64,000 nucleotides of DNA. It comes from Bin87 sp965220055 (GTDB lineage: Bacteria > Chloroflexota > Dehalococcoidia > Lucifugimonadales > UBA3495). Below are positions 52,116 to 60,717 of the stretch, one piece after another. A program made the position numbers and the translations under genes. Every line of letters begins with the position of its first letter. Position 1 is the stretch's first letter. Location of the stretch: positions 3,844,001-3,908,000 of the forward strand of contig CBDCPE010000004.1 in assembly GCA_965220055.1 (NCBI GenBank), in the 5' to 3' direction. The notes under the pieces were generated by a model, which was not told where the DNA came from, did not search any database, and saw only the letters and a program-made list of their open reading frames with translations.

Positions 52116-52775
52116 ATGTCCCGACGCAGAGCAACCATCGCGGCGTTCGCCATCGTGGCGGCGCTCTGCCTGGGCCTGGTCGGTTGCCAACACCAGCCTA
52201 GAGACCCCGCTCGCGGTGACGGCCAACCCAATTCCGCCGATATAGAGGCGACCGTCCAGGCCGCGCTGGGTTCGTTGGAAGATAATCAGCCTGCAAATAC
52301 TACCGGCGCCGCATCGCCGGTGGGAATCCCGGCACCGGCACTCGAAGGAGCGGGCCCGCGCCCTCCGGCCCCAACGTTCGCGGGGGCGTTGCTGGACGGC
52401 AACGAGTACCGGCTCGCGGACACCCTGGGAACCCCAACGTTGTTGATGTTCTGGGCACCCTGGTGACCACATTGCCAGCGGCAGTTGCCGGCTGTACAGG
52501 ACTTTCACGAGGAGTTCAACGGTGTCGACGCCGACATAGTAGGCGTCGCGATCAGCGCGCCCGAGCCCGAGGTCCGTGCGCTGATCGACAAACAGAACCT
52601 GACTTTTCCCATCGCCTATGATCCGGCCGGGCAACTGGCGAACGTGTACAACGTCTCGGGTGTGCCTTTCTACATCTTCATCGACAAAGCCGGTCGCGTC
52701 GCCCACACCATCCCGGGCGCACCGGCTGACGTGAACGCAATCAGGGACTGGATCGAGGACTTGAAGGCGGAATAG
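52116..52775 (+). CDS. TlpA/ResA-like thioredoxin lipoprotein, probable selenoprotein (UxxC)
   Basis: The frame from the ATG at 52116 to the stop at 52773-52775 has one internal TGA at 52464-52466, giving 219 residues if read through. It has a lipoprotein signal (LVGC, Cys24), a linker, then a thioredoxin fold: FAGALLDGNEYRLADTLGTP, LLMFWAPW-TGA-PHCQRQLPAVQ, and the cis-Pro segment VSGVPFYIFIDKAGRV. The TGA stands at the first Cys of the WCPHC active site (position 117), with Cys120 kept. In TlpA/ResA proteins this Cys is the attacking thiol, where selenocysteine is known to be tolerated. It starts 9 bp after the DUF3179 gene. Confidence 0.83.
52476..52494 (+). promoter_or_regulatory. Candidate bacterial SECIS stem-loop (thioredoxin gene)
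   Basis: CAGCGGC (52476-52482) pairs with GCC-GCTG (52487-52489 and 52491-52494, one bulged G at 52490) around the tetraloop AGTT. The loop starts 17 nt after the TGA and has G at its second position, meeting the usual bacterial SECIS rules (stem-loop close behind the UGA, G early in the loop). Confidence 0.6.
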
Positions 52776-52815
52776 CACGCCATCATCGGCGCGGTCCGTG
52801 CGACAGAAGAACTAA

Positions 52816-52848
52816 GGAGCCCCACGGCCATTCGAACCGTGAGGCTCC
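52816..52848. terminator. Bidirectional terminator between convergent genes
   Basis: GGAGCC-x-CACGG (52816-52827) pairs with CCGTG-x-GGCTCC (52837-52848) with one internal mismatch and a 9-nt loop. T-rich sequence follows on the minus strand (TTAGTTCTTC), so it serves the dehydrogenase gene best and probably also ends the selenoprotein operon. Confidence 0.7.
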
Positions 52849-52873
52849 CCCGATTACAGGGCTTCGACGATGG

Positions 52874-53941
52874 TTATCTGCGCCAGATCCGCCGCATGCG
52901 GCGCACCGAATCCAGCCGCGACTCTGCCAGGATATCCGCCGCCCGCGCGGTCGAAATCTCCTTCTTGCGGGACGTGGTCAGCACCGCCGACATCTGTTCG
53001 TAGATCCGCTCCGTTTGCTGGCGCGAGCGATCCGGGTTGTACGCCTGCCCGATCCCGGCGGCGGCGTTGATGACACCGCCGGCGTTGATCAAGAAGTCAG
53101 GTGCGTAGACGATCCCTCGCCGATGCAACTCCTCACCATCTTCGGCCGTCGCCAGCTGGTTGTTCGCGCCGCCGGCCACTACGCGGCAGCGCAGGCGGTC
53201 AATGGTGGCCGAGTTGATGACTCCTCCCAGCGCGCAGGGAGCAAAGATGTCGCAGTCGACATCATAGATGTCATCTGGGCCCACCACCTTGACGCCCATC
53301 CGGCGGGCCCGGTCCAGCGCCATCTCGCTAATATCGGTGGCTATGATGCGAACATCGTCCTCCACCAGGTGTTCCGCCGTGTGGCTAGCCACCTTGCCGA
53401 ATCCCTGCATCGCCACGGTGCGACCTCGCAGGTCGTCGCTGCCCCAAACATCCGATGCGCACGCCTTCATTCCCATGTAAATGCCCAGGCCGGTCATGAC
53501 GGACGTGTCGCCGCTGCCGCCCAGGGTCACGTCAAGCCCGACCACGTGCTCCGTTTCCTGCCGCACCACCTCCAGATCCCGGCTCGTGGTCCCAACGTCG
53601 GTGGTGGTAAGGTACCGACCGCCCAGGGTATCGACGAATCGTCCCCAAGCCCGCAGCAGGGCCTCGGTCTTGTCGGTGCGCGGGTCGCCGATGATGACAC
53701 CCTTGCCGCCGCCAAGATGCAGACCGGCTGCCGCCGACTTGTAGGTCATGGCCCTGGAGAGGTTCAGCGCGTCGGCCAGGGCTTCCTGTTCGGTGGCGTA
53801 GGGCCACATGCGGGTGCCGCCGCAGGATGGCCCCAGGGTGGTGTCGTGGATGGCGATGATGCCCCGCAGGCCGGATTCGGGGTCGCTGTACATCGTCACC
53901 TGCTCATGACCGCGGTTGACCATCGTATTCAGTACGTCCAT
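52874..53941 (-). CDS. Leucine/valine dehydrogenase-type amino acid dehydrogenase
   Basis: The 355-residue ELFV-family enzyme deaminates a branched-chain amino acid with NAD. Substrate Lys68 (AMTYKSAAAG) and catalytic Lys80 (HLGGGKGVIIGDP) are present, as are TTTDVGTTSRDLEVV and the Rossmann loop MQGFGKVASHTAEHL. The ATG at 53941 is preceded by AGGAGG with eight-base spacing; a GTG at 53950 overlaps that ribosome site and is rejected. It is convergent with the selenoprotein operon. Leucine and valine cannot be distinguished by eye. Confidence 0.88.
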   Translation of the reverse strand: MDVLNTMVNRGHEQVTMYSDPESGLRGIIAIHDTTLGPSCGGTRMWPYATEQEALADALNLSRAMTYKSAAAGLHLGGGKGVIIGDPRTDKTEALLRAWGRFVDTLGGRYLTTTDVGTTSRDLEVVRQETEHVVGLDVTLGGSGDTSVMTGLGIYMGMKACASDVWGSDDLRGRTVAMQGFGKVASHTAEHLVEDDVRIIATDISEMALDRARRMGVKVVGPDDIYDVDCDIFAPCALGGVINSATIDRLRCRVVAGGANNQLATAEDGEELHRRGIVYAPDFLINAGGVINAAAGIGQAYNPDRSRQQTERIYEQMSAVLTTSRKKEISTARAADILAESRLDSVRRMRRIWRR

Positions 53942-53977
53942 GGCTTCCACCTCCTGCGAATATGCTGCGCTAGATTA

Positions 53978-54004
53978 ATTATATGCCACGTCCTGCCCGC
54001 TCAA
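53978..54004 (-). promoter_or_regulatory. Promoter of the amino acid dehydrogenase gene
   Basis: On the minus strand a consensus TATAAT (53983-53978) follows a TTGAGC (54004-53999) with a 15-bp spacer, 37 bp before the ATG. Confidence 0.5.
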
Positions 54005-54026
54005 GGGGCCAATGGTCCGCACGCGA

Positions 54027-54048
54027 GGCCAAAAGCGTGCTTTTGGCC
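54027..54048. promoter_or_regulatory. Perfect palindrome upstream of the dehydrogenase gene
   Basis: GGCCAAAAGC-GT-GCTTTTGGCC is a perfect 10-bp inverted repeat lying 23 bp upstream of the -35 box. Its position suits an activator or Lrp-like regulator site; as RNA it would also form a hairpin. Role inferred. Confidence 0.45.
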
Positions 54049-54445
54049 CACGACAATTAACGTTATGTAAATCTAATCGTCCGGCCTACCACATGCTTAG
54101 CCCGATACATCCGCGAGGTGCCGGCAGGTTTCTGAGCTGAGGAACCCAAGCGTCCGAGCGCGTCGGGCCAATCATTCGCGGCACTGAAGAGCGGCGGACG
54201 CACACCCCAAAGCGTCACCGCTCATGGCCACGGCGACGTACCGCGGGGTTCAAGTTGACACGAGGTATTCGGGACCGTCGCCGTGCAGAGGTCCAGCGCG
54301 TACCAGATCACGCTGTGCAATACGTCAGTCGGAAGGATGCGTCCTTGACGCACCTGTCCATCCTCAGTTCACCAGAACACGTCACACTTGAACTTAGGTA
54401 GTGACCCAGTCGTTGCGAAGCATTCCGAGCACTCCACAGCGCCAA
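54049..54445. other. Intergenic region, nothing recognised
   Basis: About 400 bp between the palindrome and the 3' end of the next minus-strand gene. No convincing open frame, RNA gene or repeat is seen. Confidence 0.4.
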
Positions 54446-55348
54446 TCACATGTTACTGCGTCGCGCCCCTGTGGCATTGCGCGCTGTCGCGGATGGCAAG
54501 TTGCGCCTGGACAGGTAAAAGACCACGCATGCTCCGGCAATGAGGACAAAAACCACTACGGCGAGAGCTATAGCCATCCACTTCCAAACGGCTGAAACCC
54601 CCTTCCCGACTTCTCCGCCCTCCAGGTTGAGCACATCAGTGGCAATCTGTGGGTAGCCTTGTTCCAACAGATCGTTGGCTAGGGCCACCACTTCGCCCGG
54701 ACCGGAGGTCTCGGGAGCAAATCGGCTACCGAGAACCAACTGGTGCGCGCTGATGTACGCAGCGCTGGCGGACTGAACGCTCTCATCCAGACGGTCCAGC
54801 CGCCCATCCTGGGTGATTACGGTAACTTCGAGCAGTCGGAAGGAGCGGGGCACCTGCACTTCGTGTTCGTATCCATCGCGGAGCGTGCGCACTTTGACAC
54901 TGCGAGGAGTGACGCCTGTGTGGTTCACCTCGATGCGCATACTGCCCCGCAGATCACGAATTTCGTTCTTGCCAGGATGCAGGGTGAAAGGTCGAGGCAT
55001 CCCGGGTTCCTGGATGACTTCTACCTCGGAACTCCAATCGGTTAGTTCCGAAACCAGGACCAACGTCGCTTCCGCTTGGGTGTTGAGTCTGAACTCGCAG
55101 CCGCCGACGACCGGCGTCTCTTGTCGGATGTATTTATCCGGATGGATTTCTACCGCTTCGTCACCTTCCCCGTCGCCGTCAAAATCGAGCCAAAAGGCGC
55201 ATTCCGGCTCGGATATGTCCGCAACGGCATCATCCTGCATTGGTCCAGATGCCCGAAGAGTCTGAGGCGTGATCGCAACCCCTGCCGCCGCGGCCGCGAG
55301 CAGTAACCAAATCGCCGTCCACGTGATGCAACGATAGGCAACCCTCAT
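54446..55348 (-). CDS. Exported membrane protein of unknown function
   Basis: The 300-residue protein has an N-terminal signal or anchor (WTAIWLLLAAAAAGVAI), a large outer beta-rich domain (about residues 30-250) with an acidic FDGDGEGDEAVE stretch, one C-terminal membrane helix (MAIALAVVVFVLIAGACVVF) and a short basic tail. I chose the ATG at 55348, which overlaps the stop of the upstream gene as TGATG, over a GTG at 55360. It forms a two-gene unit with 55348-57384. No family recognised. Confidence 0.65.
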   Translation of the reverse strand: MRVAYRCITWTAIWLLLAAAAAGVAITPQTLRASGPMQDDAVADISEPECAFWLDFDGDGEGDEAVEIHPDKYIRQETPVVGGCEFRLNTQAEATLVLVSELTDWSSEVEVIQEPGMPRPFTLHPGKNEIRDLRGSMRIEVNHTGVTPRSVKVRTLRDGYEHEVQVPRSFRLLEVTVITQDGRLDRLDESVQSASAAYISAHQLVLGSRFAPETSGPGEVVALANDLLEQGYPQIATDVLNLEGGEVGKGVSAVWKWMAIALAVVVFVLIAGACVVFYLSRRNLPSATARNATGARRSNM

Positions 55349-57384
55349 CAGGCATCGCACCGAAGCGTATCGCTGGTTTGCTCGCCGTCGACGCAGGTGT
55401 CGGCACTGGCGTCCGAAGCGCCTTCCTTCAATGCCGGCGGCGGATTGATCCCGTAGTAACGCGCGTGCTCACGCCAACGCGATATGTCCGCTGTCAGATC
55501 GTCATAAACCGATTCCAGCTCATCATAGGTACTGACGTCCCTGAAGCCGTCACCATCCCGTACCCGTGCCAAAACCAGAATGCTGTATTCAACGGGCACG
55601 TCGTGATCAACGTCGCTCAATTTCCACTGCAAAGCGGTCGGGTGCTGGGCAACCCCGCCGCCGTTTTCCTGCGGGGCGCTCGAAGATTCCCGTTGCCCAT
55701 CATCCTTCCTCGCCTCGTGAGATGTGGGCAGAACTTTGCTCAGGTCAAAATTCAACTCGGAGAACGAGCCTGGAATGTTTCGCCGATTGGCTTTGATGAA
55801 ATCCCGAAGCACTTCGCGGGTGGGACGGAACGCATCGTTGCTTGCGCCGCGGCTCCAATCTCCGATTGAGATGGACATTATCTCGTCAAATAGAGCCTCG
55901 GAGTTGACGTCCATGGACGCGCAGTCTTCGCGCCGAAGTACCCCATTGCACAAATCAGTGAGGCGATGACGAACCGTGGTGATGCCGGCGTCGCCTATTA
56001 CGTCGGAGATCGGGCCGGGTATGCCATTGTCTCGGGCGATTTCGGCCGCCTCTATGCGCTGGTGTTCTGGCAAGATTATGTTGATGCAGAACAGATCTTC
56101 TCTGGCGATGATACTTTGGGTTTCCCTACTGGCCTTGCGGGCGTCCGAATAATTGTCCTGATCCGACTCGAACGCATCAGCCAATTTTGTGGCTGCTAAC
56201 TCGCGATCGCTTTTCAGGCGTCCGTTCAACCGATTCAACAACCCTGGCTCCAGTGAGATTTTGCCCAACTCGCCGGCTACTGCCACCAATTCCTCAAATT
56301 GGGACCTAACGGTCGCGTTCGGTTCGTACGGCAGTAATGGGGCAATCTCCTTGTTGACCCGGTCCAGGAATGCCTCGTACCTGGGCCTCACGTCCTCCCC
56401 TTCCCAGGCATTCCGGTCCCGGTGCCAGGGCAAGGATGTTCGATAGCGAAGGTAGCGGCAAGCCTGACTGTAAGATCGTTCCGACACAACATGCGCCAGG
56501 TAAGCATTCCAACGCTGCCCCTGTTTGAGTTGCACGGTGGATTCAGGCCGGTCTCCCCCGCCGGCTCCGTTGAGCAAACAGGCAGTCACCTGTGCCGCCG
56601 CCCGGTCCAGCGCGCCCCAAGCGGCTTCCCGAGACGTTGTGGCTGACCTGGCGGTGCCGCCATCAAATACGATGTTGATGTCGAAGCATTGGAATCGGTC
56701 ATCTTCGTCCGATTTTTCCGAAAGCGGAACGCCTTCTAGCAACTCCTGCCGGGCCACGAAACCACGGAAAGCGTTTTGCACTGCCATGCGGTCCATGTCG
56801 CCGGACTCCCCCTTATGGACAGGAGGGCAAAGTTCGATTCCCCAGACCACCAGTTGATCAGCATTATTCTGCTGGGCAAAGTAGGACCTTAATGCGGCTC
56901 CAAGGTACATGCCGACGGTACCCGAGGTCGGTCCTTCCGGGCAAAACGGGATAACTACAGCGAGTTGATAAGAGGAGGTGAGACCCTCTCGGCTCTTGAA
57001 CTGTTCCCACAGACGCTCGGTATCGCGACAATACTGCGTAATCTGTCGGCGACACCAAGCTCCCAACTGCGCCGGCGAGTCGGCCAATTCGGTCGTTTGC
57101 GCAGCCAACGGGTTGATCTGGTCCACCAAGCGCCGATTGCTCGCCGTGTCGGTATCCATCCGCGAACCTGGTGGCGACACTCCGATGTTGAAGATGCTCC
57201 TCCAATCACCGCGCACGCGCCCACGCGTTCGGGATACCAGAGAATCTATTTCGTCCTGGTCATGATCAATGGCCCACGGCGCCAACTGAGGGATGCCTTG
57301 TGCCAACAATTCATCAACAAAGAATGGCAGACTTTCCAATCCTGCCTTACCGGCCGCCATCACACGTACTGCTCCAATAGCCAT
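55348..57384 (-). CDS. Large soluble protein of unknown function, possibly tubulin-like
   Basis: The 678-residue protein has a GGAGG before its ATG and is coupled to the membrane protein gene that follows. The N-terminal 250 residues alternate hydrophobic strands with loops. The segment IPFCPEGPTSGTVGMYLGAA, followed by VVWGIELCPP, is placed like the glycine-rich nucleotide loop and next strand of tubulin/FtsZ-like proteins, but the GGGTGSG signature is not intact. The middle is helical and charged, and the C-terminus is hydrophilic. I do not recognise a family; the tubulin resemblance is a hunch. Confidence 0.6.
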   Translation of the reverse strand: MAIGAVRVMAAGKAGLESLPFFVDELLAQGIPQLAPWAIDHDQDEIDSLVSRTRGRVRGDWRSIFNIGVSPPGSRMDTDTASNRRLVDQINPLAAQTTELADSPAQLGAWCRRQITQYCRDTERLWEQFKSREGLTSSYQLAVVIPFCPEGPTSGTVGMYLGAALRSYFAQQNNADQLVVWGIELCPPVHKGESGDMDRMAVQNAFRGFVARQELLEGVPLSEKSDEDDRFQCFDINIVFDGGTARSATTSREAAWGALDRAAAQVTACLLNGAGGGDRPESTVQLKQGQRWNAYLAHVVSERSYSQACRYLRYRTSLPWHRDRNAWEGEDVRPRYEAFLDRVNKEIAPLLPYEPNATVRSQFEELVAVAGELGKISLEPGLLNRLNGRLKSDRELAATKLADAFESDQDNYSDARKASRETQSIIAREDLFCINIILPEHQRIEAAEIARDNGIPGPISDVIGDAGITTVRHRLTDLCNGVLRREDCASMDVNSEALFDEIMSISIGDWSRGASNDAFRPTREVLRDFIKANRRNIPGSFSELNFDLSKVLPTSHEARKDDGQRESSSAPQENGGGVAQHPTALQWKLSDVDHDVPVEYSILVLARVRDGDGFRDVSTYDELESVYDDLTADISRWREHARYYGINPPPALKEGASDASADTCVDGEQTSDTLRCDA

Positions 57385-57988
57385 AATCCCTCCGCTCTGT
57401 TCAGGGTGTACTGGTCAACAACGGAACTCGATGACTACTCCGCTTGGGACGCCACGCCGCTAAGTCCCGGCCAACCGCTGGGTCTTCAGCAGTCCCTTAG
57501 CGAGAGCCGCAATGTTGCGTATCGCCACATGCATGGGGTAAATCTTTGACCGTAACAGTCGATGCTGCTTCACCGCAGCAACTATTTTATCCTAACCCAC
57601 ACGAATTTCATGCAAATTATTCTCGACCACCGTGCGTCACATTCACAACCGGAACGGACAATAGGCTCCCGTACGCAAAAAGTCTGTGCATGCCATTTTT
57701 TGCACATGCACCACTGGCACCGTGCAGACATCAGCGTCGATAATCCGGTAACTGCAATCCCCATATTGCCGGAATGCGTGCCGAAATCGGGGTGTCTGCC
57801 AGAAATGGACACGGTCGGACGCGATCCGTTGACCAGATGTGACGTGTAGACGATCGGTATGCTTCCGAGCGCGCGCCGCCGCGCTACCCCAGTCCTGCGT
57901 AGGTGTTCCCGCCCCGGAAACGTCGCCCCTGCTACAATAAAGACGGTGTCGTCCGCACGACTCTTCAGTACACCGGCAACGTAACGCC
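57385..57988. other. Divergent intergenic region between the unknown operon and copA
   Basis: About 600 bp. It contains a hairpin TGCTGC/GCAGCA (57563-57580), an inverted repeat GTGCATG (57686-57692) with CATGCAC (57705-57711), and a TACAAT (57933-57938) that is a plausible -10 box for copA. No -35 partner or CueR/CsoR box was clear. A small minus-strand frame (57582-58004) is not supported. Confidence 0.4.
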
Positions 57989-60316
57989 ATGCCGCAATCA
58001 TCACAAAACACTCTCGTCCTCCCCGTCGCCGGGATGACGTGCGCGGCGTGTGTCTACCACGTGGGCGAAGCGCTGCGCTCCGTGGACGGGGTGACCGAGG
58101 TCAGCGTCAACCTGGCGACCGAGCGGGCGACGATCAACTTGGATGACGCCGATGGCGCCGCATCGCCTGACCTGGAGACCTTGGCCAAGGCCGTAGCAGA
58201 CGCTGGCTATCGTCTTGATACCGACCCGCAGTCGATCGAGAACGACGGCGTTCGAGGCCACGGACCGCGGGCACGGGAAGAAAAGCGCGTCAGGATCCGA
58301 TTGCTCGTCGCGGCGCTGGGCGGCGGAGCACTGCTGTTGGGCAGTTTCCCGGCGCTGCCCTGGACGCCCGGGTTGCTCGCCCTGTGGTGGTATCCGTTGT
58401 TGCTCTGGGCGGTGGCGACCCCGGTGCAGCTATGGGCCGGCTGGTCGTTCTACACCGCAGGGTGGGCCGGACTTCGCCGGTTGCAGCCCAACATGCACAC
58501 GCTGATCGCCTTGGGGACGTCTGTCGCCTACGGGTACAGCATCGTTGTCGTCCTCACGACGCTGCTCGCTCCGGGCGCGTTGGGTTCGCTGGGAGCGCAT
58601 CAATTGCACTTCGATATGGCGGCCATAATCGTCGCGCTGATCCTGCTGGGACGCTGGCTCGAGGCCCGCGCCCTGTCCCGCACTTCGGGTGCGATCGAGA
58701 GGCTGCTGGATCTGCGGCCGCAAACGGCGCACCTCATGGCGGCGGACGGGTCCATATCAGACGTGCCGGTCGACCACGTTGAACTGGGCAACACGCTGGC
58801 CGTGCGACCCGGCGAGCAGATTCCGGTCGACGGCGAGGTGGCCAGTGGGGGCACCGCGATCAACCAAGCAGCCCTGACCGGAGAGAGCATGCCGGTCGAA
58901 AAATCTGCCGGCGATCCCGTATTCGCCGGTACCCTGAACGGGACCGGGGCTATACTCATGCGGGCCACCCGCGTCGGCCTCGATACGACGCTGGCCCAGG
59001 TGATCCGGCTGGTGGAAGACGCCCAGGGCTCGGCGGCGCCGGTGCAGCGGTTGGCCGACCGGGTCGCGGCCTGGTTCGTGCCGGCGGTGGGGCTGATCGC
59101 GTTGGCGGCAGCGGTTTTATGGCTCTTCCTCGGCCCGGACCCGTCGGTGCGGTATGCCATGCTGACCCTGGTCGCGGTGTTCATCATCGCGTGCCCCTGC
59201 GCCCTGGGGCTGGCCACACCCACCGCGATCATCGTGGGCGTGGGCAGAAGCGCGGAACGGGGCATCCTGATCCGGAGCGCGGCCGCGTTGGAAACCGCCC
59301 ATCGTGTGGATGTGGTGGCCCTGGACAAAACCGGAACGCTTACCGCCGGGCGGCCGGAGGTCACAAACATTGTGCCTGCTCCGGGTGTCCCTGCTACTGA
59401 CGTACTGCGTTACGCCGCGTCTGTTGAAACGCTATCGGAGCACCCGATCGGCCAAGCTGTCCTGCGCCGGGCGCAACGTGAGGGTCTGGCGGTTGCCCCA
59501 TCTACAGATTTCGCTGCCCACGCCGGCGCCGGAGTGACCGCCGTGGTCGTAGGACAAGCGGTAGCGGTCGGTAGTGCCACGCTGATGGAACAAGTCGGCG
59601 TGTCGTTGAACGACGAGATTACCGCAGCCGCAACCCGGCTTGCCGAGCATGGCGCTACCCCGATGTTCGTAGCCCACGGCGGGAGCGTTCTCGGCGTCAT
59701 TGCCGTCGCCGACGCGGTGAAGCCACGTGCAGCCGAGGTGGTGGCGGGCCTGCACGGGATGGGGGTGCGGACGGTGATGCTCTCCGGGGACCGTCCGGAA
59801 GTGGCCGCAGCCGTGGCCGCAGCGTGCGGCATCGACGAGTACCACGCGGCAATGCTGCCGGCCGACAAGGCGGAATTCATCGCCCTAATGCAGTCTGACG
59901 GGCACACCGTGGCCATGGTGGGCGACGGCATCAATGACGCGCCGGCGCTGGCTCGGGCCAACGTCGGGATAGCCATGGGCGGGGGCACGGACATCGCCCG
60001 GGAAACGGCGGACATCACTCTGATGCGTGATGACCTCATGGGCGTGGCCACCGCGCTGCAGATGTCGCGGGCAACCATGCGGACCATACGGCAGAACCTG
60101 TTCTGGGCGTTCTTTTACAACACGTTGCTGATCCCGGTGGCGGCCGGAGTGCTGTATCCGGTGTTTGTAGTGCTGGGCGGCGTACCGGGCGGATTGACTT
60201 TCTTTTTCGGCGACGCCGGCTTCCTGAACCCGATCCTCGCCGCGCTGGCGATGGCGTTCAGCTCGGTCAGCGTGGTCAGCAACTCGTTGCGACTGCGGCG
60301 CGCTAACCCGGCTTGA
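57989..60316 (+). CDS. copA: Copper-translocating P-type ATPase
   Basis: The 775-residue P1B-ATPase exports Cu(I). It has one N-terminal heavy-metal domain with MTCAAC (Cys18, Cys21), eight membrane helices, the actuator motif TGES (298-301), the transport motif CPC (402-404) in helix 6, the phosphorylation motif DKTGT (Asp446), SEHPIG in the nucleotide domain and GDGINDAPAL. The C-terminal YN and MxxSS residues of CopA (FFYNTLLIPVA, MAFSSVSVVSNSLRL) are present, supporting Cu(I) specificity. A YHS-domain gene follows 89 bp downstream. Confidence 0.93.
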   Translation: MPQSSQNTLVLPVAGMTCAACVYHVGEALRSVDGVTEVSVNLATERATINLDDADGAASPDLETLAKAVADAGYRLDTDPQSIENDGVRGHGPRAREEKRVRIRLLVAALGGGALLLGSFPALPWTPGLLALWWYPLLLWAVATPVQLWAGWSFYTAGWAGLRRLQPNMHTLIALGTSVAYGYSIVVVLTTLLAPGALGSLGAHQLHFDMAAIIVALILLGRWLEARALSRTSGAIERLLDLRPQTAHLMAADGSISDVPVDHVELGNTLAVRPGEQIPVDGEVASGGTAINQAALTGESMPVEKSAGDPVFAGTLNGTGAILMRATRVGLDTTLAQVIRLVEDAQGSAAPVQRLADRVAAWFVPAVGLIALAAAVLWLFLGPDPSVRYAMLTLVAVFIIACPCALGLATPTAIIVGVGRSAERGILIRSAAALETAHRVDVVALDKTGTLTAGRPEVTNIVPAPGVPATDVLRYAASVETLSEHPIGQAVLRRAQREGLAVAPSTDFAAHAGAGVTAVVVGQAVAVGSATLMEQVGVSLNDEITAAATRLAEHGATPMFVAHGGSVLGVIAVADAVKPRAAEVVAGLHGMGVRTVMLSGDRPEVAAAVAAACGIDEYHAAMLPADKAEFIALMQSDGHTVAMVGDGINDAPALARANVGIAMGGGTDIARETADITLMRDDLMGVATALQMSRATMRTIRQNLFWAFFYNTLLIPVAAGVLYPVFVVLGGVPGGLTFFFGDAGFLNPILAALAMAFSSVSVVSNSLRLRRANPA

Positions 60317-60405
60317 CCGCGGCGTCCAGCTCAGCCGATCCCACGAAAGATCCGCTGCTGTTACAATCGGCGTGTCAACCAGCGACACGCGCAGGAGAAA
60401 AGGCG

Positions 60406-60639
60406 ATGGCGACCGCGCAAGATCCGATCTGCCTGATGCAGGTGGATACCGATAACCCCAACGGCGGGACCAGCGAACACGATGGGCAGACCTACTATTT
60501 CTGCGCCCCGGGATGCCGCATCGCTTTCGAACGCGACCCTGAAGGGTGGGCGTCGGGACGCAACAAGCCCATCGCCATGGAGGAGCCGCAACCGCAACCG
60601 CTGACTATCGTGCGGCGCCTGTTCCGTCGCGGCAAGTAG
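60406..60639 (+). CDS. YHS-domain metal-binding protein
   Basis: The 77-residue protein is a YHS domain (DPICLMQVDTDNPNG, then YYFCAPGCRIAFERDPEGWA) with Cys residues suited to binding metal. YHS domains often accompany or are fused to copper ATPases, so it probably handles copper with the upstream ATPase. The ATG at 60406 is chosen behind AGGAG; the longer frame from 60313 overlaps the end of copA. TTACAAT at 60361-60367 may give it its own promoter. Confidence 0.8.
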   Translation: MATAQDPICLMQVDTDNPNGGTSEHDGQTYYFCAPGCRIAFERDPEGWASGRNKPIAMEEPQPQPLTIVRRLFRRGK

Positions 60640-60664
60640 GCAGCGTTGACACCTGCCAGAACTG

Positions 60665-60687
60665 GGGGCGGGTTTTAATCCCGCCCC
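60665..60687. terminator. GC-rich hairpin between convergent genes
   Basis: A perfect 8-bp stem GGGGCGGG/CCCGCCCC (60665-60672 with 60680-60687) with a TTTTAAT loop lies between the YHS gene and the end of secA. Its sequence type recurs at 26964 and 36752. Confidence 0.65.
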
Positions 60688-60717
60688 TACTGATTTCGCA
60701 GATGGTCGCGCCGGTCG

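Noticed and set aside
50700..52775. TGA read as tryptophan (alternative genetic code) in these two genes
   Set aside because: Other genes in the window use TGA as a normal stop, and both internal TGAs stand at conserved Cys, not Trp, positions; Trp is encoded by TGG in the same genes.
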